A stretch of DNA of 64,000 nt from Ehretia macrophylla (GCA_037974665.1 CM075765.1:19233648-19297647); one strand, 5' to 3'. Numbered from the stretch's first letter, positions 22,586-34,795 are shown. Numbers and translations are program-made. Notes: generated by a model from the letters alone, not told the origin.

Positions 22586-23630
22586 ATAATGATTATTATT
22601 AATTCTTCTAGCAAAACGTGAATTAGAAATTAATTAATTAAATATAATTTACTAACTTTGGTTTTATTCTATATCAGTTTACATCACTTTTAAACTGTAT
22701 CATTTGATTGTAGATGGAGAAGTCTTCAATCCATCCGATCTAACCATCAATTTATTCACATACAAATGAGTTTTATAGCATATGGACTCACCCTATGTTT
22801 TTAGGGTTAATAGTAAACGCAGGTAATTTGAAGAATTTTTGTTGTAGATGATATTGGAGCAATCCGTTCATTTCACATCAATGAAGTCGCACTCCTCCGG
22901 TTTTCATGTTTTCAACTTTGCTCCTCTTTATCCAATAACTGCCGACATTCTATTCTTAAAGGCATCAATGGATTATACTCCGTACTGACATAACATTTTA
23001 ACGACATAATCCATCAACGTGGAAGACGAGATGAGAATATTAAAATAGATGTGTGGTAAAATTAAAAATAACATGATTATGAATAAGGTGATAGAGAAAA
23101 AAAATGTAGAATTGCTTAGATTGAGAATAAAATGAGAGAAAACCGTCGGATATGATATGCACATGTTAAGTAATAATTCATGAAGACAACTGTCAAAATG
23201 CGCGAAAATTTCATAAGAATAATTAAGAAAGACTTAAAAATGAATTAGATTGAGATAACAGGGCAATAACTTGCTTGCATAAAACTAACAAGAATTTTTG
23301 ATAAAAATGAATGGAGTGAACAGATACACATAACTGACTTTAAGAAAATGCATGATTTGAGAAAAACTCTTAAAAAAATTCAGATTGATCGATGAGTCTG
23401 GACTTTTATTCAAATAACTCTTAAAAAAGAGAACCCCACACATGTGAGGACCACTCTATGTGAGTAAAAACTCAGACTGAGTGAACATTTTGAAGAGTTT
23501 TCGACGATTTGATCTAATTTGTTTGGTTAATCCACCACCAGATGGATAGCACATTATGCTACGTGGAGAACTAAGAGAGAAAAAAAAAAAATAATAATAA
23601 TAATAATAATATTGTATAAGAAACGCTTAC
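22586..23630 (-). other. Copy A intron, exon-1-proximal block
   Basis: No gene. It starts with the gypsy target duplication, then aligns with 40,915-41,240 of the intact copy (ATGATTATTATTAATTCTTC). Near 23,352-23,509 there is a MITE-like segment absent from the paralogue. A short A-run with (ATA)n sits at 23,581-23,611, next to the exon 1 donor. Confidence 0.7.
23352..23509. mobile_element. Small MITE-like insertion in the copy A intron
   Basis: About 158 bp with imperfect inverted ends (GAAAAACTCTTAAAAAAATTCA, inverse of TGAACATTTTGAAGAGTTTTC) and a central near-palindrome CCCACACATGTGAGGACC. The same region of copy B has no such segment. Exact ends and target duplication not resolved. Confidence 0.45.
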
Positions 23631-24884
23631 CGAGCAATCGGACGAGATGTTTGTGCCTGAGACGATTGATTATGGTAAGCTCAGCCAAGAAATCATCACG
23701 ACCCTTAATGCTTTCTCTGGAAAACCACTTGACAGCAATCTCTGAATATTCCTCCCCAGCTAATTTCCTCTGTACACAACTCCAAATCCCCCTTGTCCAA
23801 GCTTGTTTTTCTCATCAAAGTTATTAGTTGCTTTCTTCAAATCCTTGAACTTGAACTCCCGGGGAGTTCCAGGCAAGCTTTTGAGTTTCCCTAGTATGTC
23901 TGAATTCGACCGCGCCATTCGCCTCTTGTGCAGATAGTATCCCAGCCATGCTGCTGCCATTAACAATAGCACAAGTGTAGGCACCCCGGCCGCAAGAGCA
24001 ATCTTGAGCCATAGTTTCTTGTCTTCTGCTATATACTGAACTGTCAAGTTCCATCTCAACACACAGTTGAGTTGGCTAGTATTTCCTGTTGATGCTGAGA
24101 ACCCAAAGTATGAATACTCGTTTACATAATCTCTCAGGCTGAGATTATGTGTGAGTATTGGTGAATTAGGCCTTGGGGGAGTAGGGCCTTCCTTTTCAGC
24201 TTGTTCTGCGATGTACACTTCTATGGTCTTGTTAACACCATCATATTGTACCCATATATTGAAGAATTTCTCACCTATGGGAGCGACTGTGATGTTATGT
24301 GGTGTCAAAGATTCGGACTTAACAGATCGGACGCCATTAATGTCGAGGCCTACATGGTTGGCATCAGGATCAAAATCTTGCTTGTAGGTATCAATCTCAA
24401 TGGCAATAAGTTTGTTTGACGAGTTTCCATCAGTGGTAGCATTGGTTAGGCCAAGATACTCCCCATAGCTATTGTTAGGCTTGTCCAGACCAGGGCCGAT
24501 AACGAACGCAAGCCCTTCGCCTGCTGTCGGGTTTCCAGACCGATAAATGTTGATCAGAAAGGAAGTGTTGAAAGATGCCACCCTGCTGCTGTTATTGGCT
24601 GTCGTATCACCATCCCAGAGCCTAAAACGCTTTTTCAGGAATATCCTTCCTGATCTATTCCTTAAGCTGAAGCCATCTGTATTAGGCGAATCAGGAGTCA
24701 CCTGAAGGGCACCATTGCTGATAGTGGCATCGGGTTCTATTTCAAAGATATCTGAGTAGTTTTCATCTACAGGGAAGGGACCATATTGATTACTAAAGTT
24801 TTTGAGTTTCTAAGCTTCAGCAAAAGCCAGCAAGCAGCAAAGAAGGACAAAAATGGTGCTGAGTTTTGATGTTAGCAGTGCCAT
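23631..24884 (-). pseudogene. Copy A exon 1: lectin domain, membrane helix, kinase start; two lesions
   Basis: ATG at 24,884 opens the signal peptide MALLTSKLSTIFVLLCC..., then codon 25 is TAG (24,810-24,812) where the intact paralogue has CAG, a single C-to-T change. The lectin domain follows in frame to the membrane helix (VPTLVLLLMAAAWLGYYLH) and the glycine-rich loop LGQGGFGVVYRG. A 1-nt deletion near 23,762 (GGAAATTAGC versus GGAAATTTAGC in copy B) creates an immediate TAG. The exon ends at 23,631 before donor GTAAGC, the same position as in copy B. Apart from these changes it is very similar to copy B, so loss is probably recent relative to the duplication. Confidence 0.88.
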
Positions 24885-24971
24885 TTTCGTGTGTGTTCGA
24901 CTGCTAATGATCAATATTGGAAAATGCTGGCAAAATGGAAATGTGAGTCTTTGAAGCAGCCTACGCCTTTT

Positions 24972-24982
24972 GTTTATATATT
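24972..24982 (-). promoter_or_regulatory. Candidate TATA box of kinase copy A
   Basis: Minus strand ATATATAAACA about 90 bp upstream of the copy A ATG. The same place in copy B (43,187-43,198) reads ATACAATAAACA, a weaker match. Confidence 0.55.
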
Positions 24983-26577
24983 GCATTTTGCATAAAATAT
25001 TGTTCAAGATAAGGGAAGAGTGAGAGAGAGATGACAGGTAAGTTTTTTTTTTTGCTAAGCAAGTTACAACAGGTATGTTTGACATTGAATAGGTTTTATG
25101 TTTGGTCACGTACTCTTCTTTTGCATTGCTTGGAAGCTGCCCGTGCGTGATTTCTTTGATTAGTGTTCTATTAAATTGGAAGCACATCACATTCCATGAT
25201 GATGAATTTTAAATAGAGTAATGATATATATTATTTTTTTTTATTATCTTTTTATTAATATCCTGTCTCGTTATCTATATATTATTTGGAACATATGAAT
25301 TCAATAAAATTTCGTGAAATTTGTTGCAAATCATGAATTTAGCTTTATTCAAACTTTTACTCAAGATGTGAAATTTACAATTCCAAGCTACTAAATTAGT
25401 TATTCATCTTTTAAAGACTAAACTGCCCTCTAATTTTTTTTTCCCTATTTGCTATTTTTATTCTTTCACTTTCATTCATATGTAGTTAATTCTTCTTCAT
25501 TTTTTTTCTTGCAAGCTTCTTTACAGCGAATTTTTTTTCACATTTTTTAATCCAATATTCTTCTTTCGTCTTCAAATTAGAAGCGCAATCATGAGTTTAT
25601 TTATTCATTCATCCTTATTTTCAGATAGTCTTATATATTTAACAATCTAAAATCATAATTAAACTATTTATTCATGTTGTCTATTCATCAATACTAATTA
25701 ATTATATTTAATTTTAAAATCAATTAATGCTATTGATAGAATACATATTAGTATTAAAGTTTCAAAAGTAGAGCTTCAAGATATAGGAAAATTTAAGGAT
25801 ACAAAAGGAATACTTAAAATAAATATATTTATAAATCACAGAATTGACTTGATAATGTTTTACAGTTCTAAATAAGAGAATTCATTGTAAATATAAATCC
25901 TTATGAAATGCTTTTATAAATCAAATAAATTCTACACCATAAGTGCTTCGAATTGAGAATTTCACGAGGCTAATTTCATCACTTTCTGCTTGTGTTTTTA
26001 TTCAGATAGAATGTCATTTTCCTCCACAGGTTTTAGACTAAATCCAAACTCCCTAACAAAGTTTTAGTTTTACTCATATTTTCCAATGATATTAAACTTT
26101 TCATGTTTTTATTTTTCAATAATAAAATTAGATAAAATAATTTAATAAAATGATTCAATAAAAAGGTTTACAATCAAATAGAAAATTAACAAAAATTGTA
26201 TAAAAAATGAAGAAGAAGATTAAAAGATATCTATTATACAAATTTCGTGTTATGCACAAATTAGAGAAAAAAAAGATTCATTTCTAACCTATCTTTTTTC
26301 TATGCATATACATCTCAAATTAATCTGAAATCCAAACGTATAATTTTTTGGGAATGAGCTAAACTTTTAGAAATATAAAAATAAAGAAAAAAGAATAAAT
26401 AAACAACTCATTGTACAAATTTTGCATTATACGCCAGATTAGAAAAGAAAATTAGATTCACTCTGGAAACTTTTGTTCAATATAAATGCTTGCATCTCAA
26501 ATCCGATCTTTTTAATTTTCTACCCAATATATATCTTTTTTTTTTCAAAGAGCTAACATTTGAAAAATATTTTAAAT

Positions 26578-26713
26578 GGGGTGTTTTTGACCGAGCCCAC
26601 CCTCTATAATGGATAAGTGTGACTTAGAAGGGGTCTGTCTCTCACTTTTTAATAAATAGGGGGTTTAAGTCACACACTTTTCCATTATAGAGGGCTCTTA
26701 GTCAAAAATACCC
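26578..26713. mobile_element. MITE with about 45-bp inverted ends, copy A flank only
   Basis: Ends GGGTGTTTTTGAC...CCCTCTATAATGGA and the inverse TCCATTATAGAGGGCT...GTCAAAAATACCC. The aligned flank of copy B (about 43,980) lacks it and runs straight through. No protein. Superfamily unknown; target duplication not clear because of flanking A-runs. Confidence 0.7.
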
Positions 26714-27240
26714 AAAAAAATAATGCCAATAAAATAGAATTATGTGGCTCAATACCAAAATGTCCTTTAACCTTATGTTTCGTTTGATGAATTTGATATC
26801 ATAGAAGAATTTGGGCAAAACTAAAAATTCTTAGGAGAATTTGAGATTTAAATTATTACTCACCATGAAAAATGACATTCTCTCATTCTTTGTTCCTTGC
26901 CCCAAAGGAACACAACTTTGTTATTTATTTAATTGATTTTTTTTTTTTTTTTGGGATCATCATCATATGGTTGGTAGTAACAAGTACTTTTGTTTGTTCA
27001 TAGATATGTATGCCTAGGGTATGGTTACAATGATTAAGGTAATAGCAATATTCCCTAACTTGGACAAAAAACCTAGATGCTTGTTTTGGGGCTGCTTGTC
27101 AACCTCATACTTAAAGCATAATTAGTACCAAGGATTGGAAAGATCAATAAGAAAGATTCTCCAAAAAGGAGCTGAAACTCATGATGGAAGTCCACTTTTG
27201 TTAATGAATATTTGACATGTCAAAAGTTATTTGTGCAAAC

Positions 27241-27670
27241 CTCCCTTCTTCCTTAAGAGTTAGCATGCCATCAAGGTTCATCCAGACTATCTAATTGCAG
27301 GCATTCAAGTAATAGTACTAGTCTTACTAGTAACAACTAAGAAGATCAGAACTTGGTCACTCCACTTAAAGTAAAGCTTTCCAGGCAATGGCTATTAAAT
27401 AAAAGTTATTCTTTTCTCACAACTAGATTTCACTCTCAATGATCAATGGAAATGCAGATCTCCCTTCTCCCTTAAGAGTCAGCATTTAGTCAAGGTTCAT
27501 CCAGGCTGCCTGACTGTAAGCATTCAAGTAATAGTACTAGTCTTACTAATAATAGCTAAGAAAAACAAAGTCTGGCCACTCCACTTAAAGTAAAGCTTTT
27601 CAAACAATGGCTATTGAATAAAAGCTATTCTTTTCACACATCTCGATTTTTTTCTCAATGATCAAGGGAA
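27241..27670. repeat. Two-copy tandem repeat of about 215 bp
   Basis: Units 27,241-27,459 and 27,460-27,670 share CTTAAGAGT(T/C)AGCAT, GCATTCAAGTAATAGTACTA and CCACTCCACTTAAAGTAAAG. Diverged, non-coding, absent from the copy B flank. Confidence 0.75.
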
Positions 27671-28351
27671 GCTATATATCTTGCTCAGTATTGCTTGTTG
27701 TTAAGGTAAAATTTGTTTGATCTTTCTCCTTGGTCATATACCTTTAAAAGAAGAAGAAGATGAGACGTGAGATTTATCCTGGGGGATAGCTTTGATGCTT
27801 AAATCAGTATGGTCGGACTTAAAATGATTTAATTAGTTAAAATTTGAATGAGTACATAAAGTAGAAGTTATCTTTTTTTGGGAACAAAGTAGGTGTATAT
27901 ACTAGCCTTGCGTACAGGACTTGCTGCAACGTGTAGTTTTCTTTAAAGAGATTTATTGGCTCCTCGGGAAAACTTCTATTTTCGGCCATCCCTTCTTATC
28001 TCGGGGGTACTATTCATCTTGAGCTGTCAGACATAGCCGAGGAGTAATCCTCCTCAAGGTTCCTCTTAAATCCGTTATATTATTATTTAATTATGTTAAA
28101 TATTATATGTCTATTTTGTCCTTACTAGATTTATCACCCCTTATCACTTATAATTTTTAACTAATATGATCATGTCAGGCATTGCATGCTCAAACACTCT
28201 GATGAAAACATAAATTATTTTTCGTCTATATTTAGTCAAAAGTGCTCATTTCTTTTTGCCATCTCACACGAAGTTTATGGCTTTAAATAAATGGTTCATA
28301 CTTCGTAATAAATAAATAAATAAATATTTCATATTAATTATGAATAGTTAC

Positions 28352-28797
28352 TGACGAGGGGTTCCCGAGCTGAGGTAAGGCAACCATTCCGAGTTGAGAC
28401 GGGCTAATCTGCGCCAATACCAGCGCGTTCAGCTCAATGTCCAACCTAGATGACTGACCCAACCCCGTTAACCCCGACCTCAGTTCCAGCTGTTCCGATG
28501 GGACATAAAGCTGCATCGCATTAAATGCTGTCAGACCCGAACTTAGTATAAATAGAGCTCTACCCTCTCCATTTAAGGGATCTCGCTATTAAATGCTCTC
28601 AGCTACTTCACCAGCTCGGACATACTAATCACTCGCACGCTTGAGGGGAAAATCCGGGTCATCACCCCGCCTTTTCCTTCATTTCCTTGTGCAGGTTTGA
28701 TAGCCGACCAGGAAAGTACAGCTCGAAGGCAATCTTGAAAAGTCCAGCTCGGCGAAAGCAGCTCCCAGATTCAACTGTGAGATTTCCAACCTCGACA
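28352..28797 (+). repeat. Gypsy 2 5' LTR
   Basis: TGACGAGG...CTCGACA with TATA box TATAAATA at 28,547-28,554. Differences from the 3' LTR appear by eye to be mostly G/A and C/T. Confidence 0.92.
28547..28554 (+). promoter_or_regulatory. Gypsy 2 LTR TATA box
   Basis: TATAAATA, conserved in the 3' LTR at 37,771-37,778. Confidence 0.7.
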
Positions 28798-28800
28798 GTT

Positions 28801-28816
28801 TGGCGCCGTCTGTGGG
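28801..28816 (+). other. Gypsy 2 primer-binding site
   Basis: TGGCGCCGTCTGTGGG three bases after the 5' LTR, the position expected for tRNA priming. Confidence 0.8.
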
Positions 28817-28866
28817 AAACGACGAGTTCTTTTATAATTCCCTTCGCCACTCATTGAGAAACCATT

Positions 28867-31800
28867 ATGGTGCAAACCAGAAGTCACAACATATCGGTAG
28901 AGGATTCGCCCAACCTAGAAGGGGACCTCGAAACCACGCAGGCGCCCAGCTAAAACCTAACCCAAGCCGACGTTGGAACGAGCCAACGTATACACTTAGC
29001 CACTCAAACCAACCCCACAGCAGAAGGAGACCCCAACTCCAGCCTGTCACCGGAGATAAGGATGATGTTGAGGATGTTCGAAAAACTTAAGGAGCAAGTA
29101 GCCCGGTTAGCTGAGGGCCCCCTGGCTCCGCAAGAGGCTGTGCCGCGGCCATCGCGCCCGCAATTCCACATCCCAGAGTCAAGGCGAAAACGGACCAGGA
29201 CGAGGAGGGCTTCCTAGAGCCGATACCTAGATCCGACGCGGCGAGAGGTAAAAGGGCGGCTCAAGCCAACCCCGAGCAAGCAAAGACCACGGCTGCCATA
29301 GCCAAGGTCATCAACCAGCTCGACGTAAGCCCACTCTCCCCCGAGGTACTGGCTACGCCTCTGCCCACCGGCAACCGAATGCCCAACCTGGCCGTCTACA
29401 ACGGAGATGGAGACCCAGTCAGCCACCTGCTCAATTTTAATCACCACATGACTCTGCATGACATGCCAGATCTCATGAAGGCGAAGATATTCCCGACCAC
29501 CCTGGTTAGCAATGCCTTGGATTGGTTCCAAAAACTTTGTCCTGGTTCAATTGCGAGTTTTCACCAGCTGGCTGAGGCTTTCCTGTCCGGCTTCGCGGGA
29601 AGCCGGCGTGCCACCCGCCATACTTCTACATTGCTGTTGGTGAAGCAGCATAGAGGGGAAAGTTTGAGGGCTTACACGGCCAGATTCAATGAAGAGTCCC
29701 TCCGAATTCCCAACCTGGAGGACTACATGGCTCTGATGGCTTACTAGAGCAGGCTCAGGTCGGGCCCCCTCACATCTTCCTTGGCAAACGACCCCGTAGA
29801 TACTGTGTCCGAGCTGATGGTACGAGCAGAAGGGTACATACACTCGGAGGAAATCCATCAGGCGAAAAGGGATGATGACAAGGAGAAGGAGGCTGGGAAG
29901 AAAGGAGAGGCTTCCCGAGCCCAACTTGGGGCCAAAGCCCAGAACGACCGAGGCAAACAGCCTCAGCAGCCGAAGCCGAACCCCTGGTTCACTATGTTCA
30001 CTCCCCTTAACACCTCGAGGGAGTAGATCCTGATGGAGATCCAGCACCAGAACCACCTGCCTCCAGCTCCGAGAATGAAAGGTCAACCCGAGAAGCGCAA
30101 TAGGACCAAATATTGTCGCTACCATATGGACTACGGCCATACCACCGAAGAATGTAAAGACTTGAAATAGGAGATTGAGGCACTGATAGCCCGAGGCCAC
30201 CTCCGGAGGTATATAGATCCGCAGCCGACCCGGAATCCAGACCAAAGGGATAGGGAGAGGAGTCCGCCCAGGCACCAGGCTGGGGGCGGACGCTTGGCCG
30301 TGATTGAAACCATTACGGGAGGATTGGCGTCGGGAGGAGAGACCTCAACAGGCAGGAAGGGTTATGTTCGTGCTGGGAGGGAATATGGACCAATGTGGGG
30401 ACCGGCCCCGGAGATGCAGGAGCTCACCTTCTCTTCAGAAGACTTGGAGGGGGTGATATTGCCTCATGATGACCCCTTGCTGATCAGCGCTGAAATAGCC
30501 AATTTCACCGTTAAAAGGTTGATGGTGGACACCGGGAGCTCGGCAGAAGTCTTATTCCTCAGCGCTTTCGAGCAGATGGGGTTGGACAGGAGCCGACTCA
30601 GGCTGTTGAGGGGTACTTTAGCACGTTTTACCGGGCAGTCCCACCGAGCCGAATGAGTCATCAACCTCCCGTTGAAGCTGGAGGATGAGGACAAGTGGGT
30701 GTCGATGCAAGCCAACTTCATTGTAATGGATTGTAATTCCACTTACAATGGGATTTTAGGTCGGGTGGCATTTAATCATTTTAGGGCTGTCCCCTCAACT
30801 TACCACTAGGCCCTGAAATTCCCGACCCCGGCCGGAGTAGCCACCATTCGCGGAGCCCAGCTCTCAGCTCGGGAATGTTATGAAAACTCACTCCAGCCCA
30901 AATATCAAATCGGCTGGGGACCAGATCTACCCGAAGAAAAGAAAGATGCTAAGAGAGGAAGCCCGGCTGAAGACTTTCAGGGGGTGGATCTCTCCGATGA
31001 AACCAAGAGAGCAAAGATCGGGAGTGAACTATCTGCCAACCTCAAGAAAGGTATAAGCCAATTTCTTTTAAAGAATGAACATGTATTTGCCTGGTCTGCC
31101 TCTGACATGACAGGAATTGACCCGAATGTGATTGAGCATCATCTGAATGCCGACCCAAATCACTATCCGGTAAAGCAAAAGCGCCGATACTTTCATTATG
31201 ATAAGCAACAAATCATAGCAGAAGAGGTGGACAAGTTGGTTGATGCCGGCCACATAAAGGAAATACAGTACCCAACCTGGTTATCCAATGTGGTGCTGGT
31301 GACTAAGTCCTTGGGAGGATGGAGACTGTGTATTGATTTCACCGACCTCAACAAAGCCTGCCCCAATGACTGCTTCCCCCTATCACGGATTGACCAGATG
31401 GTGGACGCCACCTCCGGATTCGAGCTGCTCTCCTTCATGGATGCCTTCAAAGGTTATAATCAAATCAAAATGGCTCTCGGAGACAAAGAGAAGACCGCCT
31501 TCACCACCGATAAAGGACTCTACTACTATGAGGTCATGCCTTTTGGCCTCAAGAATGCTGGAGCAACATACACTCAGATGATGAACAAGGTCTTCAAAAA
31601 TCAGATTGGCCGGAATATGGAAATCTATGTAGATGACATGTTGGTCAAGAGTAGGAGGGCGGAAGACTATGTAGCCGACCTGGCTGAAGCCTTCATTGTA
31701 ATGAAGCACTTTGGGATAAAGCTGAACCCGGAAAAGTGCGCATTCGGCGTCAAGGCAGGCAAATTCTTGGGCTTCATGGTCACAGCCCGTGGAATAGAAG

Positions 31801-34154
31801 CCAACCCGGAGAAGGTCCAGGCGATACTCGACCTGGCACCGCCGACCTACGTAAAGGACGTCCAGGTATTAGCAGGCAAGGTCGCAGCACTGAGCAGATT
31901 CATGTCCAGGTCGGCTAACAAGTGTGCTCCTTTGTTCAAGATATTGAGGAATCCTAAGAACTTTGAATGGACTGAGGAATGCCAGAACGCCTTCCAAGAG
32001 CTGAAAAGGTATCTAGCTTCGCCATCCCTGTTATCCTGACCTGAGGTGGGGGAAGAGCTAATAGTATACTTAGCATGCTCGGGAACAGCAATAGTGGCGG
32101 CACTAGTCCGAGAAGAAGGAAAGGAACAGAAACTGGTCTATTATGTTAGTAAAACCTTGCAAGGAGCCGAGACGAGATACTCTTCCTTGGAAAAACTCGC
32201 CCTCGCGCTCATCACAGCAGCAAGAAAGTTGAAGCCATACTTTGATGCTCATCCAGTTAAGGTCATGACTGATGCTCCGCTCAAGTCCATCATGCACAAG
32301 CCAGAGGCGTCAGGCAGGCTACTGAAATGGGCAGTTGAACTGAGTCAATTCGACATCACCTACCAGCCCAGGACAACCATCAAAGCCCAAGCCATTGCGG
32401 ACTTTGTTGTAGAATGCACTGGCCGAGCAGAGCATGACCCGGAGGACGTGTGGAAGGTCCATGTGGATGGGGCCTCGGGGAAGTCCGGAAGCGGAGCTGG
32501 GGTAGTCATCATCGACCCAAACCGGCATGAGCACCAGTACTCCCTCAAGTTCACCTTCCCGGCGTCCAACAATGAAGTAGAATACGAAGCGGTGATTGCA
32601 GGACTGAAAATTGCAGCTCAGCTCGGGGCATAGACAGTCGACCTGAGCACCGACTCTCAATTGGTCTCTAGTCAGATATCGGGAGAGTTCAAAGCCAAGG
32701 ACAGTGCTATGCTAGCCTACCTCAACAGAGTCAAGGATTTGACCTCAACACTCAGAAGGTTCACGATATAGCAGATTCCTAGGGAAGAGAATATGAAAGC
32801 AGATGCCCTGTCCAGGTTGGCCTTGGGCGAAAGCCGACCTGCCCTGGTCCATGTGGAGGAAGTATCCAAACCTAGTATTCAGTTGGGAGTACAAGCAGTA
32901 ACCGAGCTCAATCTAAGTCCAAATTGGACCAAATCAATCATGGACTACTTGGAGGGGGGTATGACCCCAGAAGATGAAAAAGCAGCTCGAAAACTCATGA
33001 AACAGGCCTCAAGATTTGTCACAATCGCCGGACAACTCTATAAAAGAGCCTACACTTGGCCTCTTTTGAAGTGTGTTGGACCCGAAGAAGGAAACTATGT
33101 ACTCTGGGAGATTCACGAAGGGGTATGTGGAAACCACTTGGGGGGTAAAGCTCTGGCTCGGAAGGCATTAAGGCAAGGCTATTTCTGGCCAACCTTAGAA
33201 CAAGATGCCAAAGAGTATGTAAAAAAGTGCGACACCTGCTAGAGGTTCGCTAACGTGCAACGGAAGCCTGCTGTGGACCTCACAATGATGGTAAGCCCTT
33301 GGCCATTCTATCAGTGAGGTCTAGACATCATCGGCCCCTTGCCGACCGGTGTCGGCCAAAAGAAGCACGCCTTCGTAGCTGTAGATTACTTCACTAAATG
33401 GCCCGAGGCTGAAGGTGTTACTAGAATAACAGAAAAGACAGCTTGGGATTTCGTATGGAAAAACATCATTTGCCGATTTGGGGTACTAAAGGTCATCGTC
33501 ACTGACCACGGCAAACAATTCGACAGTGCATACTTTTGAGGCAAATGTGCTGAGATTGGGATCGACCTCAGATTCTCATCCATTGCTCACCCTCAAAGTA
33601 ATGGCCAAGTTGAAAGGACTAACCAAATCATTTTGCAGGGCCTGAAAACCAAGCTGGAGGAAGCAGAGGGCCAATGGGCATCAATTCTTCCCGAGGTGAT
33701 GTGGGCTCAGCGGACCAACACCAGCTCGGCCACGGGAGAATCGCCCTTCGAACTGACCTTCGGCACTCAAGCGGTGCTGCCAGTAGAGATCGGGTCTCCG
33801 ACCAGTAGAACCCTCCACCATGATCCAGAAACAAACGGAGCACGAATCTGTGAAGAGCTCGACCTCGCTGAAGAGCTCCGAGCTAAAGCTCAAATCAGAA
33901 TGCTGGCCAGCAAAGCTTCCATGAAAAGAGCCTTTGCCAAACAGGTCAAGTCTAAGCCTATTAAGGTTGGCAACCTCATACTCAGAAAGACTATCTTTTT
34001 CCCGCGCTCCGTTAATAAGCTCTCTCCTACCTGGGAGGGACCCTATGAAGTCATGAAAGAAGTCCGACCAGGGACCTTCTACCTTCGCGACAAGAACGGA
34101 AAACTGTTGAAAAATGCATGGCATTCAGAACATCTAAAGCGGTATTTTGTCTAA
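28867..34154 (+). pseudogene. Gypsy 2 gag-pol, one long frame with nonsense codons
   Basis: Gag starts at ATG 28,867 (MVQTRSHNISVEDSP), with an early TAA and one frame change near 29,150-29,220. From about 29,220 to 34,154 everything reads in a single frame interrupted only by about 11 stop codons. Order: Gag domain (NALDWFQKL, ESLRAYTARFNEE), knuckle YCRYHMDYGHTTEECKDL, protease LMVDTGSSAEVLF (about 30,520-30,560, active site intact), RT with YVDDMLVKS (about 31,626-31,652), RNase H with HVDGASGKSGSGAG and TDSQLVSSQ, integrase zinc region HEGVCGNHLGGKALAR...CDTC, and core with VTDHGKQFDSAYF and HPQSNGQVERTNQ. Every stop can be explained by a single C-to-T or G-to-A change (from CAG, CGA or TGG). 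Not translatable here. Confidence 0.93.
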
Positions 34155-34795
34155 AACGGCCCCAAGCCGAAACATTTTGTAAAAGGCCCCGAGCCAAAGT
34201 ATCTTGTAGAGGCCCCGGGCCAAGACATTACTTGTACAAATTCAATACAATGCAATTTTGTAAGCTAGTGCAATGCCCGACTTGGGCCCAAGTGCTACAA
34301 CTACAAAATTACTCCAACTCGGATTAACGCAGTGGCCACGCTTAATCACAAAGTAAACCAGCTCGGACTAAGTTCCAGATCGGGTATAATCAATAACAAC
34401 TTGATTAATTTTGCCTGTTCGGATTAAGGTCCAACTCGGCGCATCCCGGCTTCAGGTCGGTATATTTGTCAACATTAGTTTGACCAATTTTGTAACGGAC
34501 TGACGAGTTCGATTTGGTAACGATTATAAAGTTGCCCTGATTATACCGACTTGGATTAGGATGGTAAATCATTTAATCACATCCAGCTCGGTTCATTAAA
34601 CTTAAGTTTGAACGGTCCACTAAATTAGTCCGACCCCACTTGAGAAAAAGTTTGCGAAAAGAAAAATACATGTGTACGGACTCAATTAAAACGCAAATGA
34701 AAATAAAGCAAACATTTCATTAAAATTGAAAGGTGATTGCAAAAGCCCAGCTCGGGCGAGATTATAATAACCCTACTCGGGAAACATTGCAAAAT
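34155..34795. other. Spacer between pol and antisense gene in gypsy 2
   Basis: 640 bp without a supported gene. It contains repeated words such as CCCCGAGCCAA / CCCCGGGCCAA (34,150-34,230) and CAGCTCGG. The 3' ends of the convergent sense and antisense genes face each other here, as in element 1. Confidence 0.5.

Larger units (their letters stand above)
149..24884 (-). pseudogene. L-type lectin receptor-like kinase pseudogene (copy A), 2 exons split by a 22.6-kb intron
   Basis: This is the disrupted tandem paralogue of the intact kinase at 38,427-43,079. Exon 1 (23,631-24,884) and exon 2 (149-985) are separated by an intron that aligns in order with the 2.6-kb intron of the intact copy. Matching blocks lie at 986-1,573, 8,003-8,060, about 8,750-8,930, 9,210-9,400, 9,770-9,825, 11,831-11,857 and 22,586-22,720. 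A copia, a CACTA and a gypsy element lie between the blocks. Three coding lesions are visible: a TAG at 24,810-24,812 where the paralogue has CAG, a 1-nt deletion near 23,762, and an insertion of about 4 nt near 570-577. Seen: the lesions and the collinearity. Inferred: one former gene that no longer makes a lectin kinase. Confidence 0.88.
24983..28346. other. Upstream flank of kinase copy A, no gene
   Basis: 3.4 kb of AT-rich sequence. Parts align with the flank of copy B: 25,980-26,570 with 43,350-43,980, 26,720-27,040 with 43,990-44,330, and 28,150-28,346 with 44,340-44,510. Copy A has extra segments at about 25,210-25,980 and 27,050-28,150 and a MITE at 26,578-26,713. The 27,880-28,080 part (CTCGGGAAAACTTC, CCGAGGAG) is GC-richer and may be a repeat I do not recognise. 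No convincing reading frame. Confidence 0.6.

Noticed and set aside
28800-29090. Frame starting at the gypsy 2 primer site
   Set aside because: It would start at TTG within the primer site; the ATG at 28,867 in another frame gives the N-terminus shared with gypsy 1 Gag.
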